A stretch of DNA of 64,000 bases from contig CAVZQP010000003.1 in the NCBI GenBank assembly GCA_963777485.1, positions 1-64,000 of the forward strand, in the 5' to 3' direction. The notes beneath the pieces were generated by a model. It was given only the letters and a program-made list of their open reading frames with translations. It made no database searches and was not told where the DNA came from. Source of the DNA: Bog-473 sp963777485 (lineage in GTDB: Bacteria; Actinomycetota; Acidimicrobiia; Acidimicrobiales; RAAP-2). Made by a program: the position numbers and the translations under genes. Shown here piece by piece: positions 40,572-50,082 of this stretch (position 1 is its first letter; the number at the start of each line of letters is the position of its first letter).

Positions 40572-42827
40572 ATGCGCACACTGGCCGGGTGGTGCGTCCG
40601 ACACCGGCGCATCGTCCTCCTTCTGTGGGCGGCTGTCCTGGTCAGCTCGCTGGTCCTTGTCAGCGCGCTGCACGCTGACTACACGAACAACTTCAACTTC
40701 CCCCACACGGAGTCCTCCGACGCCATCAACCTGCTGAAATCGGCCGCACCGGGTCACTCCGGCGACACCGAGGAGGTGGTCTTCGGAACCTCCGGCGGCA
40801 CCACCCTCAACGACCCCGCCGTCGGCCAGCGGATCACCACGATGGTCGACAAGATCAACGCGCTGCCCAACGTGACCCACGTCACGAGCCCGTACGACTC
40901 GTCGGGCAACCTCGTCAACACGGCCAACATCAACGCCGACCAGACCGTCGGCTTCCTCCAGGTGAACTTCGACAAGTTGCCGAATAAGCTCCCGTCGAAC
41001 GAGGCAACCAACTTCGTCCACACCGTCACCAGCACGTCCACCTCCAATCTGACGGTGTCCGTCACCGGTTTGCTGGCCGAGCAAGCCAACAACCAGTCCT
41101 TCAGCAGCAGCGGCCTCGGCGTCCTGCTGGCTTTGATCGTGTTGCTCCTCGTGTTCGGGTCGGTCTTCGCGGCGTTGCTGCCGATCATCTCCGCGCTGTT
41201 CGCACTCGGGACCGCGATCGGCATCATCGGTCTGCTGAGCCACGTCATCGGCATGCCCGAATTCTCTCCCGAGCTCGTGCTGCTCATCGGCCTCGGGGTG
41301 GGCGTCGACTACGCGCTCTTCATCGTGACCAGGCACCGCCAGGGCCTGGTCGCCGGCATCGACGATGAGACCTCGATCATCAACGCCGTCAACACGTCCG
41401 GGCGCGCTGTCCTCTTCGCCGGCATCATCGTGTGCATCGCGCTGCTCGGGATGTTCGCGCTCGGAGTGAGTTTCCTCTACGGGCTCGCGGTCGCTGCCGC
41501 CATCGGCGTGGCCTTCACGATGATCTCCGCCCTGACGCTGCTCCCGGCGCTCCTGGGGTTCATCGGGCCGAAGGTCATGAGCCGCAAGCAGAAGCGGAAC
41601 CTGGCCCAGAACGGCCCGCGTATCGTCGGCGCCGACAACAAGGGCTTCTGGCCGAATTGGGCCGACCGGGTACAGCGGTACCCGTGGCTCTCGGCGTCGC
41701 TGGCGCTGATCGTGATCGTGGTCATCGCACTGCCGTTCTTCTCCCTGCGCCTGGGCGCGGCCGACCAGGGGACGGACCCGGCCGGCACACCGACCCGCGT
41801 GGCGTTCGACACGCTGTCGAAGGGCTTCGGTCCCGGGTTCAACGGGCCCCTGATGCTCGTCAGCGTCGTGCAGCCCGACCAGCACAACGTCGTCAACACC
41901 GTCGTCAACGACGTGTCGCAGCAGGCCGACGTGGCCAAGGTCGCGCAGCCGCTCTTCATCCCGTCGAAGTCGGGCAGCGGTGACGTGATGCTGCTGAACG
42001 TCTACCCGAAGACGGCACCCCAGGACGCCGCCACGACGAACCTGGTCAACCATCTCCGGTCCGACACGCTGCCCCAGGCCACGGCGGGTACGGGGGTCAA
42101 GGTGCTCGTCGCGGGCACGACGGCCATCTTCATCGACTTCTCCAACGTCTTGTCGTCCAAGCTGCCGCTCTTCATCGGCCTCGTGGTCCTGCTGTCGTTC
42201 CTGTTGTTGATGACGGTTTTCCGCAGCTTCGTCATCCCGTTGACGGCCGCAGCCATGAACCTGCTGTCCATCGGCGCCGCTTTCGGCATCCTCGTGGCAG
42301 TGTTCGAGTGGGGCTACGGGGGCAGCATCATCGGCCTCATCGGCACGAGCCCGATCGAGGCATTCCTGCCGGTGATGCTGTTCGCCATCCTCTTCGGGCT
42401 CTCCATGGACTACCAGGTCTTCCTGGTCTCACGGATGCACGAGGAGTACATCAAGTCGGGCAACAACAACCGCATCGCCGTGCGCAACGGCCTCGCCGCG
42501 ACGGGCAAGACCATCACGGCTGCCGCGGTCATCATGATCCTCGTCTTCGGCTCGTTCATCCTCGGCGGCGAGCGGGTGATCAAGGAATTCGGCATCGGCC
42601 TCGCCGCCGGCATCCTCGTGGACGCCATCCTCATCCGGATGTGCATCGTGCCGTCGCTGATGATGTTGTTCGGCAAGTGGAACTGGGCGTTCCCGAAGTG
42701 GCTCGACCGTGCGCTACCACGCCTCTCCGTCGACGCCGACGACCTGGCGGCGCCCACCGCGGCCGAGGGCGGCCCTGGCGAGCCCCCGGAGCCCGAACTG
42801 GAACTGGCGGGAGTGAGCAAGCCCTAA
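40572..42827 (+). CDS. MMPL-family RND transporter
   Basis: This 751-residue protein has two repeats, each with a single helix, a large extracytoplasmic domain and a five-helix bundle. The proton-relay motifs GVGVDYALFIVTRHR and GLSMDYQVFLVSRMHEEY, one per half, are typical of MmpL/RND proteins of Actinobacteria that export lipids or hydrophobic compounds. A soluble C-terminal tail is acidic and proline-rich. GGAGGAAA lies 8 nt before the ATG. No MmpS or membrane-fusion partner is adjacent, and the substrate is unknown. Confidence 0.88.
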   Translation: MRTLAGWCVRHRRIVLLLWAAVLVSSLVLVSALHADYTNNFNFPHTESSDAINLLKSAAPGHSGDTEEVVFGTSGGTTLNDPAVGQRITTMVDKINALPNVTHVTSPYDSSGNLVNTANINADQTVGFLQVNFDKLPNKLPSNEATNFVHTVTSTSTSNLTVSVTGLLAEQANNQSFSSSGLGVLLALIVLLLVFGSVFAALLPIISALFALGTAIGIIGLLSHVIGMPEFSPELVLLIGLGVGVDYALFIVTRHRQGLVAGIDDETSIINAVNTSGRAVLFAGIIVCIALLGMFALGVSFLYGLAVAAAIGVAFTMISALTLLPALLGFIGPKVMSRKQKRNLAQNGPRIVGADNKGFWPNWADRVQRYPWLSASLALIVIVVIALPFFSLRLGAADQGTDPAGTPTRVAFDTLSKGFGPGFNGPLMLVSVVQPDQHNVVNTVVNDVSQQADVAKVAQPLFIPSKSGSGDVMLLNVYPKTAPQDAATTNLVNHLRSDTLPQATAGTGVKVLVAGTTAIFIDFSNVLSSKLPLFIGLVVLLSFLLLMTVFRSFVIPLTAAAMNLLSIGAAFGILVAVFEWGYGGSIIGLIGTSPIEAFLPVMLFAILFGLSMDYQVFLVSRMHEEYIKSGNNNRIAVRNGLAATGKTITAAAVIMILVFGSFILGGERVIKEFGIGLAAGILVDAILIRMCIVPSLMMLFGKWNWAFPKWLDRALPRLSVDADDLAAPTAAEGGPGEPPEPELELAGVSKP

Positions 42828-43011
42828 ACAGATACGGGCGCTCTGCGATCCTCGCAAGAAGGGTTGGGCAATACTCGCGAATTCGTATACGTCCAAAGAT
42901 GCTCACAAGACGCGAAGTGAATAGAGCGTTCTGCTCAGACTCGCGTTATACGCAACCCATCCTGCTCAAAACTCTCCAGACGAGCAGTATTTTGCATACG
43001 GAACTCGCCGG

Positions 43012-43983
43012 CTACCAGGCGTAGTCCTCGGGCGCCGTCTTGTAGCCCGGGAAGATCTCGTCCAGCCGCTCCAAGACCTTGTCGTCCAAGGTGACGTCGA
43101 CGGCGTGCAGGGCCGACTCGAGATGCTCGGGTGTCCGCGGCCCGACGATCGGCCCCGTCACGGCCGGCCGCGTCAACAGCCAGGCGAGACCGACGGCGCC
43201 CGGCTCCTCGCCGATTTCGTCGCACAGGTCCTCGTAGGCCTCGAACTGCGCGCGCTTCGCGACCACCCGTTGCTGCAGGTGCTCGGCCAGCCGCCGGCTC
43301 CCGTCGCGCTCTTTGCGCACGACGCCGCCGAGCAGCCCGCTCGCCAGGGGCGACCACGGGATGACGCCCAGGCCGTAGTCCTCGGCCGCCGGCAGCACCT
43401 CGAGCTCGATCTTGCGGGTCAGGAGGTTGTAATGCGACTGCTCGCTCACCAGGCCCAGGAAGTTGCGCCGCTTCGCCGCCTCCTGCGCCTTGGCGATGTG
43501 CCAGCCCGCAAAGTTCGAGGAACCGACGTAGAGGATCTTGCCCTGGTTCCGCAGGACCTCCATCGCCTCCCAGATCTCGTCCCATGGTGTCGCCCGGTCG
43601 ACGTGGTGCATCTGGTAGAGGTCGATGTAGTCGGTCTGCAGCCGCTTGAGGCTGGCATCGCAGGCGCGCCGGATGTTCAGTGCCGACAGCTGCCCCTCGT
43701 TCGGCCACTCCCCCATGTTCCCGTAGAGCTTGGTGGCGATGACCACCTTTTCGCGCCGGCCCCCGCCCTGCGCGAACCAGCGCCCGACGATCTCCTCGGT
43801 CGCGCCGCGGCCCTTGGAGCGGCCGTAGACGTTGGCCGAGTCGAAGAAATTGATCCCCGCGTCGAGCGCCGAGTCCATGATGGCAAACGACGTCGCCTCG
43901 TCGGTCTCGGGACCGAAGTTCATGGTGCCCAGGCAGAGGCGGCTGACGGTGAGGCCGGTGCGGCCGAGGTGTGTGTAGCGCAT
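43012..43983 (-). CDS. aldo/keto reductase
   Basis: From ATG 43983 the protein has 323 residues. The catalytic tetrad is visible: Asp48 and Tyr53 in FFDSANVYGRS, Lys85 in VIATKLYG and His127 in YQMHHVDRA. The start MRYTHLGRTGLTVSRLCLGTMNFG is typical of the YakC/potassium-channel-beta-like group, and VSEQSHYNLL and GPRTPEHLE are also present. It reduces aldehydes or ketones with NADPH. The upstream frame to 44148 lacks family similarity. It is divergent from the DUF35-thiolase pair. Confidence 0.88.
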   Translation of the reverse strand: MRYTHLGRTGLTVSRLCLGTMNFGPETDEATSFAIMDSALDAGINFFDSANVYGRSKGRGATEEIVGRWFAQGGGRREKVVIATKLYGNMGEWPNEGQLSALNIRRACDASLKRLQTDYIDLYQMHHVDRATPWDEIWEAMEVLRNQGKILYVGSSNFAGWHIAKAQEAAKRRNFLGLVSEQSHYNLLTRKIELEVLPAAEDYGLGVIPWSPLASGLLGGVVRKERDGSRRLAEHLQQRVVAKRAQFEAYEDLCDEIGEEPGAVGLAWLLTRPAVTGPIVGPRTPEHLESALHAVDVTLDDKVLERLDEIFPGYKTAPEDYAW

Positions 43984-44177
43984 GACGCCGAACCTAGCGG
44001 TGGGAATCGCGTCCTGCAGCGGGCGCACGATCTGGGAGGACGGTCGGCCCGGCGCCGCCGGACCCGTCCCGGCGGACGGACTCGGCGGGCCCGCAGGGCT
44101 CAGGGCAATTTGGCCGAGTCGCCGGGGCGGGCGGTAGTTTGAGAACACTCTTTTCGACCGAGCTCTTGGGGGCTTTG

Positions 44178-44576
44178 ATGGCCAAGCAGATCCCGTTGGT
44201 GGACTATCTGGTGCTGGGCGACGACCCGCACCTGGTGGCCCACGAGTGCACGTCCTGCGGGGCGCGCTTCTTCGACCGGCGCAACGCCTGCGCCTCGTGT
44301 GGGAACACCGAGTTCAAGCCCGCCGACGTCGCGACCACCGGTGAGGTGCGCACCTTCACCATCGTGTCCTTCGCCGCCCCCGGCATCCCGGTGCCCTACG
44401 TGGCTGCGGTCGTCGACTGCGAGGGCACGAGCGTGCGGGCGAACCTGATCAACGTCACCCCCGACGCCGAGCACGTCAGCACCGGCATGAAGGTCCGACT
44501 GGCGACCGAGGTCATCGGCACGGACGACGAAGGCACCGAAGCGGTCGGCTTCGGCTTTGAACCACTAGGAGGGTAA
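44178..44576 (+). CDS. DUF35 OB-fold zinc ribbon protein, partner of the following thiolase
   Basis: The 132-residue protein has zinc ligands C24-x2-C27 and C38-x2-C41 (HECTSCGARFFDRRNACASCG) and an OB fold (GEVRTFTIVSFAAPGIPVPYVAAVVDCEG, ending in GFGFEPL). It lies 5 nt before a thiolase gene; such pairs form complexes in which DUF35 closes the active site. A GGGGG lies upstream of ATG 44178. It is the second DUF35 gene in the window and is not a close copy of that at 27576. Confidence 0.83.
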   Translation: MAKQIPLVDYLVLGDDPHLVAHECTSCGARFFDRRNACASCGNTEFKPADVATTGEVRTFTIVSFAAPGIPVPYVAAVVDCEGTSVRANLINVTPDAEHVSTGMKVRLATEVIGTDDEGTEAVGFGFEPLGG

Positions 44577-44581
44577 GCACG

Positions 44582-45793
44582 ATGGCATCCGCTTCCGAAG
44601 AGCTCTGGATCCTGGGCATCGACATGACGAAGTTCGGGAAGCACCCGGACAAGGACATCGTCGACCTGGCCTCCGAGGCCGTGCAGGGCGCGCTCGCCGA
44701 CGCCGGCGTCACCATGAAGGACATCGGCATCATCGGGGCGGGCAACCTGATGATGGCGATGGCCCCGACCGGCCAGATGGTGCAGAAGCAGCTCGGGCAG
44801 ACGGGCATCCCCGTCTACAACGTGTCGAACGCCTGCGCGACGGGTGCCACCGCCCTTCGTGTGGCCGCCATGGCTGTCAAGGCGGGCGAGACGGACATGG
44901 GGTTGGCGTTCGGCGTCGAGAAGCTCGCCGGCGCGGGCCTGCTGGCGGGCGGGAGCCGCTCGGCCGACTCCAACACCTGGACCCCGCACGGCCGCTACGG
45001 CGCGGTGGCGGCGGTCGACGGGCGCATCGGCACCGAGATCATGCCCGGCGTGTTCGCCCAGATCGGCCTGGAGTACGGCCACAAGTACGGCGGCACGAGC
45101 TTCGAGCTGTTCGCCAAGATCAGCGAGAAGAACCACTCGCACTCGACGCTGAACGCCAAGGCCGCCTACACGAAGAAGATGTCGCTCGACGAGATCATGA
45201 ACGACGTCATGATCGCCTACCCGAACACGCGGCCGATGTGCTCGGCGAACTGTGACGGCGCGGCGGCGGCCGTGGTGGTGTCGGGTTCCAAGCTCAAGAC
45301 GCTCTCGAAGGAGCAGCAGAAGCGGGCGGTCAAGATCTCGGCGTCGATCTTGACCACCGACCCGTTCGAGGAGGCATGCCAGATCCTCCCGAACGTCAAC
45401 ACGCTGACGCGGAACGCAGCCAACCAGGCGTACGAGCAGGCGGGCGTCGGACCGGCCGACCTCGACCTGGTCGAGCTGCACGACTGCTTCGCCACGGCCG
45501 AGCTGGTGCACTACGACAACCTGATGCTCTGCGAGGAGGGCGGCGCGGCCGACTTCTTCAACTCGGGCGCGACGTGGCGCGATGGCAAGACCCCGGTGAA
45601 CGTCTCGGGCGGGCTGGAGTCCAAGGGCCACCCGATCGCGGCCACGGGGATCGCGAACATCTGGGAGGTGGCGACGCACCTGCGCGGCGAGGCGGGCGAC
45701 CGCCAGATCGAGGGCGCGAAGGTGGGCCTGGCCCACGTCATCGGCCTCGGGTCCGCATGCGGCGTCCACATCTTGGAGAAGTCCGCAGCCTGA
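44582..45793 (+). CDS. thiolase family protein (SCP-x type)
   Basis: The 403-residue thiolase keeps the nucleophile Cys85 in YNVSNACATGAT, the motif VELHDCFATAEL and the base region SGGLESKGHPIAATG, so it should carry out CoA-dependent thiolysis or condensation. It resembles the thiolase domain of sterol carrier protein x (acyl-CoA thiolases for branched or sterol side chains). Together with the preceding DUF35 gene it forms one unit. It contrasts with the cysteine-less relative at 26407. Confidence 0.86.
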   Translation: MASASEELWILGIDMTKFGKHPDKDIVDLASEAVQGALADAGVTMKDIGIIGAGNLMMAMAPTGQMVQKQLGQTGIPVYNVSNACATGATALRVAAMAVKAGETDMGLAFGVEKLAGAGLLAGGSRSADSNTWTPHGRYGAVAAVDGRIGTEIMPGVFAQIGLEYGHKYGGTSFELFAKISEKNHSHSTLNAKAAYTKKMSLDEIMNDVMIAYPNTRPMCSANCDGAAAAVVVSGSKLKTLSKEQQKRAVKISASILTTDPFEEACQILPNVNTLTRNAANQAYEQAGVGPADLDLVELHDCFATAELVHYDNLMLCEEGGAADFFNSGATWRDGKTPVNVSGGLESKGHPIAATGIANIWEVATHLRGEAGDRQIEGAKVGLAHVIGLGSACGVHILEKSAA

Positions 45794-45857
45794 ACGGGGT
45801 GCTCGGTCACCGAGTTCGAGTCCAGGGCCGGGTCCGGGTCCGACACCGGCGCCGGCC

Positions 45858-46604
45858 GTGACGACGTCGCCGGTCTACGACAGGATCGGGCGGGAATACA
45901 CGACGAACCGGCGCGCCGACCCGCGCTGGGAGGCGCTCGTTGCAGAGCAGATCGGCGGCGCGCGGCGCATCGTCAATGTCGGCGCGGGGACGGGGTCCTA
46001 CGAGCCGGTGGGGCGCGCGGTCGTGGCGATCGAACCGTCGGTCGTCATGCTCGAGCAGCGCACGGCGGGCGCGGCGCCGGCGGTGCGGGCGGTCGCGGCG
46101 GACCTGCCGGTGGTCGCCGGGTGGGCGGACGTCGTTATGGCGATCCTCACCGTGCACCACTGGTCCGACTGGCAGCGCGGCCTCGGCGAGCTGTGCCGGC
46201 TCGCACCGCGACGGGTCGTGTTCGGGATCGACTTCGAGGTCCACTCGAAGTTCTGGCTGCTCCAGGAGTACCTGCCCGAGGTCCTGGAGCACACGCTGCA
46301 GTGCGCGCCGGGGGCCGAGGAGATCGCCCGGGCGATCGGTGCCACGACCCAGATCGACATGCCCGTCTACCGCGACCTGCAGGACGGGGTGCTGGGCGCC
46401 TACTGGTGCCGGCCCGAGCAGTATCTCGACCACCGGGTCCGGGCGAACAACTCGGGCACCGCGCTCGCGCACCCCGAAACGACGGCTCTCGGGATTGCGC
46501 GGCTGGAGGCCGACCTGGCGTGCGGCGCCTGGCACGAGCGCCACGCCGATCTGATGGAGCGCGACTCGATCGACATGGGGTACCGGTTGCTCGTCGCCGG
46601 CTGA
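45858..46604 (+). CDS. class I SAM-dependent methyltransferase
   Basis: The 248-residue protein has motif I as RRIVNVGAGTGSYEPVG (36-52), the acidic post-I strand AVVAIEPSVVMLEQR, and ADVVMAILTVHHWSDWQRGLGELCRL for motifs II and III. It is a small-molecule methyltransferase of unknown substrate. A GTG start at 45858 follows the thiolase stop by 64 nt; the next gene begins 19 nt after its own stop, so a short operon is likely. Confidence 0.8.
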   Translation: MTTSPVYDRIGREYTTNRRADPRWEALVAEQIGGARRIVNVGAGTGSYEPVGRAVVAIEPSVVMLEQRTAGAAPAVRAVAADLPVVAGWADVVMAILTVHHWSDWQRGLGELCRLAPRRVVFGIDFEVHSKFWLLQEYLPEVLEHTLQCAPGAEEIARAIGATTQIDMPVYRDLQDGVLGAYWCRPEQYLDHRVRANNSGTALAHPETTALGIARLEADLACGAWHERHADLMERDSIDMGYRLLVAG

Positions 46605-46623
46605 GCCGAGGCGGATCAGTCCG

Positions 46624-47154
46624 ATGGTGACGCTGCGGCCGATGGAGCCCGAGGACCTCGCGCTGGTCGAGCGGTGGCTGGGTGAGCCGCACGTCGCCCG
46701 CTGGTACCTGGCGGGGTCGTCGCTCGGGGCCGAGCTCGACGACATCCGTGCGAGCGTCTCGGGCGCGCGGGCGATGCACATGTTCGTGGTCCTCTACGAC
46801 GGCGAGCCGGCCGGGTGGTGCCAGTGGTACCTGTGTGCGGACGACCCGGAGTGGGCGGCGGAGGTCGGCGCCCAACCTGGTGACGTCGGCGTGGACTACG
46901 CCATCGGCGACGCCGGGCGCATCGGGGGTGGCGTCGGGACGGAGCTGATCGCTTCTCTGGTCCGGCTCGTGCGGGCGGCAAGACCCGGCTGCGGCATCAT
47001 CGCGGACCCCGACGCGCAGAACGCGGCGTCGCGGCGCGTGCTCGAGAAGAACGGGTTCGGGTTGGTCACGGTCAAGGCGATGAGCTCGGAGCCCACCGAC
47101 GACCCGATGGCGATCTACCGGCTGCCGGCAGAGGAGGGAAGGCTCACGCAATAA
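46624..47154 (+). CDS. GNAT-family N-acetyltransferase (RimJ/AAC(6')-like)
   Basis: The 176-residue protein has the GNAT fold. It starts VTLRPMEPEDLALVERWLGEPHVARWYLAG, passes through VDYAIGDAGRIGGGVGTELIASLV (acetyl-CoA pyrophosphate loop of the R/QxxGxG/A type) and closes with DPDAQNAASRRVLEKNGFGLVTV. The arrangement resembles AAC(6')-type aminoglycoside or siderophore acetyltransferases, but resistance cannot be claimed. It follows the methyltransferase by 19 nt and converges with the DHFR-like gene. Confidence 0.8.
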   Translation: MVTLRPMEPEDLALVERWLGEPHVARWYLAGSSLGAELDDIRASVSGARAMHMFVVLYDGEPAGWCQWYLCADDPEWAAEVGAQPGDVGVDYAIGDAGRIGGGVGTELIASLVRLVRAARPGCGIIADPDAQNAASRRVLEKNGFGLVTVKAMSSEPTDDPMAIYRLPAEEGRLTQ

Positions 47155-47188
47155 CCACGCCGAAGGGTGGTCGAGGACCCGGGATCGA

Positions 47189-47845
47189 TTATCGACGGGT
47201 GAACGTCAGGTGCGTGACGCCGCTGGGCGACGAGACAGCCTCGATGTCGTAGCGCTCCTCGATGCCCTCGAGGCCGTCCCAGAGGCGTACACCCCGTCCG
47301 AGCAGGATCGGCACTTGCACAACGTGCAGTATGTCGATCAGGCCGGCGCCGAGAAAGTCGCGGACCACCGTCGGACCGCCGCCGATCTGCACGTCGAGGC
47401 CGCCGGCTGCCTGCAAGGCGAGGTCGAGCGCCTCCTGCGGAGTGGCGTCGACGAAGTGGAAGGTGGTGCCGCCTTCCATCTCGAGCGAAGGGCGCGGATG
47501 GTGGGTGAGCACGAAGACCGGGGTGTGGAACGGCGGGTTCGGCCCCCACCAGCCGCGCCACTCGTCATCGGTGCCGATGTCGCTCCACGGTCCCGTCTGC
47601 GGGCCGAACTTGCGGCGGCCCATGATCTCCGCACCGATGCCGGCGAAATGGCCTTCGGCGAACGCATCGTCGATGCCGGCCTTGCCGCCGGGCTGGCCGG
47701 TCATCGAGTGCCAGGCCCGGGTGGGCAGCCTCCACTCGTGCAACCGGTGTCCAGCGTGACCGAACGGCGCCTCGAAGGACAGGCCTTCGCCCGTCCCGAA
47801 CCCGTCCAAGGAGATCGAGAAACTGTTGGTACGAACCTGGGCCAT
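47189..47845 (-). CDS. dihydrofolate reductase-like (RibD C-terminal fold) protein
   Basis: This 218-residue protein matches the longer DHFR-like group: NSFSISLDGFGTGEG, HFAGIGAEIMGRRKFGPQTGPW, FVLTHHPRPSLEMEGGTTFHFVD, LDVQIGGGPTVVRDFLGAGLIDILHVVQVPILLGRGVRLWDG. The GGG(P)TV segment binds the NADPH phosphate in relatives. The substrate is unknown. It has an ATG start and stands alone between the GNAT and SRPBCC genes. Confidence 0.83.
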   Translation of the reverse strand: MAQVRTNSFSISLDGFGTGEGLSFEAPFGHAGHRLHEWRLPTRAWHSMTGQPGGKAGIDDAFAEGHFAGIGAEIMGRRKFGPQTGPWSDIGTDDEWRGWWGPNPPFHTPVFVLTHHPRPSLEMEGGTTFHFVDATPQEALDLALQAAGGLDVQIGGGPTVVRDFLGAGLIDILHVVQVPILLGRGVRLWDGLEGIEERYDIEAVSSPSGVTHLTFTRR

Positions 47846-47921
47846 GTCGCCTCCTGAGTGTGTTTTGAGATCCTAGAGAGCCACGCGGAGCGTCGTTTCT
47901 GGGGGCACCGGTCCTCCAGCG

Positions 47922-48410
47922 CTAAGCGAAGTGCTTCGCCATCCCTTGGGCTCCACGGCGGGTCCCTCGTTGGAGATACCAACGCAGAACGCCTGCCAGC
48001 GGCCGCAATGGGCCACGCAGTGCGACCCCCATGGTCTGCGTCAACACCGACCTCGATGGATCGGCCGGATCCGGCACGACGGACCAATCTTCCACGAGTG
48101 AGCGGAACCCCGGCGCCGAACTCGTCAGGCCCGAGAACGTGACCCGCACGCCGTCCTCCCAGTTCACGAAAACCTCCTCGAACCGGACACCTCCAGCCTT
48201 CACGTTGCGCTTTGCACCGATCCCTGTCGGCAAGGGACCGACGACCACGGTTTCGGTTACGCCGGTGCACCAGGTTTGCCAATTGCCGATGTCGGCAAGC
48301 ACGGCGAAGACGTGGGCCGACGACGCGGGAACCGATACCTCGTTGGACACCACCAGGGGGGCCTGGGCCAGCCAGCTGCCGTCGCGCTCTTCGAGCTGGT
48401 AGGTGGGCAT
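47922..48410 (-). CDS. SRPBCC (START-like) family protein
   Basis: From ATG 48410 the protein has 162 residues. The helix-grip start VVSNEVSVPASSAHVFAVLADIGNWQTWCTGVTETVV is typical of polyketide cyclase/dehydrase-like proteins, followed by strands FEEVFVNWEDGVRVTFSGL and VLTQTMGVALRGPLRPLAGVLRWYLQRGTRRG. It probably binds a lipid or other hydrophobic ligand; no catalytic residues are evident. The longer frame to 48680 is not conserved. Confidence 0.75.
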   Translation of the reverse strand: MPTYQLEERDGSWLAQAPLVVSNEVSVPASSAHVFAVLADIGNWQTWCTGVTETVVVGPLPTGIGAKRNVKAGGVRFEEVFVNWEDGVRVTFSGLTSSAPGFRSLVEDWSVVPDPADPSRSVLTQTMGVALRGPLRPLAGVLRWYLQRGTRRGAQGMAKHFA

Positions 48411-48723
48411 CGGGGCCAACGCTACCTGGGAGGACGTGTGAACTACCGAGAGCAAATCGGGACGCCGACCGGGCGAACATGGGCTCGCAGAACCCGCGCC
48501 AGGAGGGCGCAAAGGCGCCACCAGGTCGAGCAGAACCAGTGGCTCACCATTCCGTTCGTCCTGGGCGCACTGGTTGGATGGGAGTGCGGATGCGGGATGC
48601 CGTTCCCTCGCCCAGATCCGGTGTTCGGGGATACCCCGCGATGTCACCGCACGCCCGTCGCGAAAGCGGCAACTCGACATATGATCACGATCCTCGGAAG
48701 CACCTATACGCCGAGGTGGTCAG
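48411..48723. other. 313-nt stretch with no supported gene
   Basis: I see no complete gene here. A plus-strand frame encoding WLTIPFVLGALVGWECGCG (about 48536-48592) is hydrophobic but has no convincing start or end. The segment marks the beginning of a region with visibly lower GC and less biased codons. Confidence 0.4.
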
Positions 48724-49542
48724 ATGAGGTCACCAGCAGAGTTTGCCCAGGCCGTCGAGCACCGGCCGAGCCTGCCTCCGGGCGATTGTGAGCGGGTATC
48801 CGGGTATGGCGTCATGGGTTTGCCGTTCGCTTCTGGCCACGTCCTCGGACTTCGCCGGTGGACGGCCTCGTCAGTGGGCGACCAATTCACTCAATCTGGA
48901 TCGGGACCCATGGGCGGTGGACGTTCTATGAGTCGGTGGACTGTGAGATCGCCTGCACCCGGTACTTCGGGGCGGACGTCGAGCGGGTACGCGAAGGACC
49001 CATCGACCTCGAATGGGTGGCGCCGAACCGGCTTCGCGTCCGCGTAGCTGACGGCGCCATCGACTGGAACGTTACGATCGGCTCAACCGTCGCGACCCGG
49101 ATGATGAGCACGATGGGTTCGGTGATGCCGTTGGCCGCGTGGCGGTCCGGACCGGTGTTCAATGCCATGGGAGCAGTGGCGGGGCGGGTGCTCGGCGTTG
49201 GGAAGGTGCAGCTCACTGGCACCACGTCCAACCGCCAGCACTTCGATGCGAATCCCCTGCGCATCTGGTACGTCACTGCGAGCAATGCAGTCGTCGAAGG
49301 TGAAGATCTCGGACCGATCGGCCCACTTTCCGAGCAGGCCCACATAGCCGACTTCTTTTTTCCCCAACGCGGCATTCGAGGTTGCCGGGTATTCATCAGC
49401 CCCCATCAAACCAACTCGCGTGGAGCGCCAACAGCCACTGTCCCACGCTGATCTGAAGGCGGAGATGCGAACGCGGGTGAACGATCGTGCCAGCAATGTG
49501 GTGACGATTTTTACGAAGAGACCCGCATTCCAGCGGCCTTGA
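48724..49542 (+). pseudogene. frameshifted conserved hypothetical gene
   Basis: Three overlapping frames make one protein. From ATG 48724 the first frame reads AQAVEHRPSLPPGD, then YGVMGLPFASGHVLGLRRW. At about 48891 the sense moves to the next frame (SIWIGTHGRWTFYESVDCE, LEWVAPNRLRVRVADG, NPLRIWYVTASNAVVEGEDLG, ADFFFPQRGI). At about 49374 it returns to the first frame (FEVAGYSSAPIKP, SHADLKAEMRTRV) and ends at 49542. The joined product of about 270 residues resembles an uncharacterised actinobacterial family as I remember it. The outer parts share one reading register, so two single-base changes of opposite effect would explain it. Decay or sequencing error cannot be separated here. Confidence 0.65.
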
Positions 49543-49858
49543 GAGTTGGCGACATTCTGCGGGTAACGGGACATACCGGCGAGACGGCCGATGGCGTGTT
49601 CTCCACCAATCCGGAAACGCAGATACGCCAGGTATTCCGCAACATCGCGTTGACTTTGGCCGAGGCAGGAGGCGCTGGTCAATGTCGTGTACAACAACTT
49701 CCAACCTGGCTGTGAACAGTCGGAGGCGCTTATGGGTTGAGACCAATTCTGAGCAATCCCTCCCGTCATGGACAGCTGTCTTCGTCACCGAACTCACCGT
49801 CATCGAGGCATTGGTCGAGATCAGCTGTGTTGCCGTGCTCTCAGTGGATCGAAGGTAG
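49500..49858 (+). pseudogene. frameshifted RidA-family (YjgF/L-PSP) gene
   Basis: Three frames together give a RidA-like protein. The first reads IPAALRVGDILRVTGHTGETADG, then IRQVFRNIALTLAEAGG up to about 49677. The second, 49678-49740, reads VNVVYNNFQPGCEQSEALM and stops. The third reads SLPSWTAVFVTELTVIEALVEISCVAVL and stops at 49858. RidA proteins deaminate reactive enamine/imine intermediates. No good start codon is visible: the first frame lacks ATG or GTG after the stop at 49451. The start given is therefore approximate. At least two indels are required. Confidence 0.65.
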
Positions 49859-49999
49859 ACGATCGGACCACTGGTATTGGCCGGACACGGCAGGACAGCC
49901 ACCCTCCGAATTCGTTTCCACCAGGTGGAAGTGCCCGCCGTCCCGGCAGCGAACGGGGACAGCCATCACCATGCGTGCAGTGAATCACGACTCTTTCTC

Positions 50000-50051
50000 T
50001 TGACATCCCGATGGGGGATGTTATCTTGAGACCAAGATACTTGTCCTCAAG
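50000..50051 (+). promoter_or_regulatory. promoter with overlapping MarR-type operator dyads
   Basis: A perfect -35 TTGACA (50000-50005) lies 16 nt from a -10-like TATCTT (50022-50027). Three dyads follow one another: ACATCCC-N5-GGGATGT (50003-50021), TATCTTG-AGAC-CAAGATA (50022-50039) and CTTG-N4-CAAG (50040-50051). The second covers the -10 box, so a bound dimer would block transcription of the gene at 50083. Confidence 0.7.
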
Positions 50052-50082
50052 AGAATGAGGATAACGAGAGAGAGGTGCACAC

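Noticed and set aside
49396..49902. Minus-strand frame of 168 codons.
   Set aside because: It lies opposite two recognisable, frameshifted plus-strand genes and has no protein-like pattern of its own.
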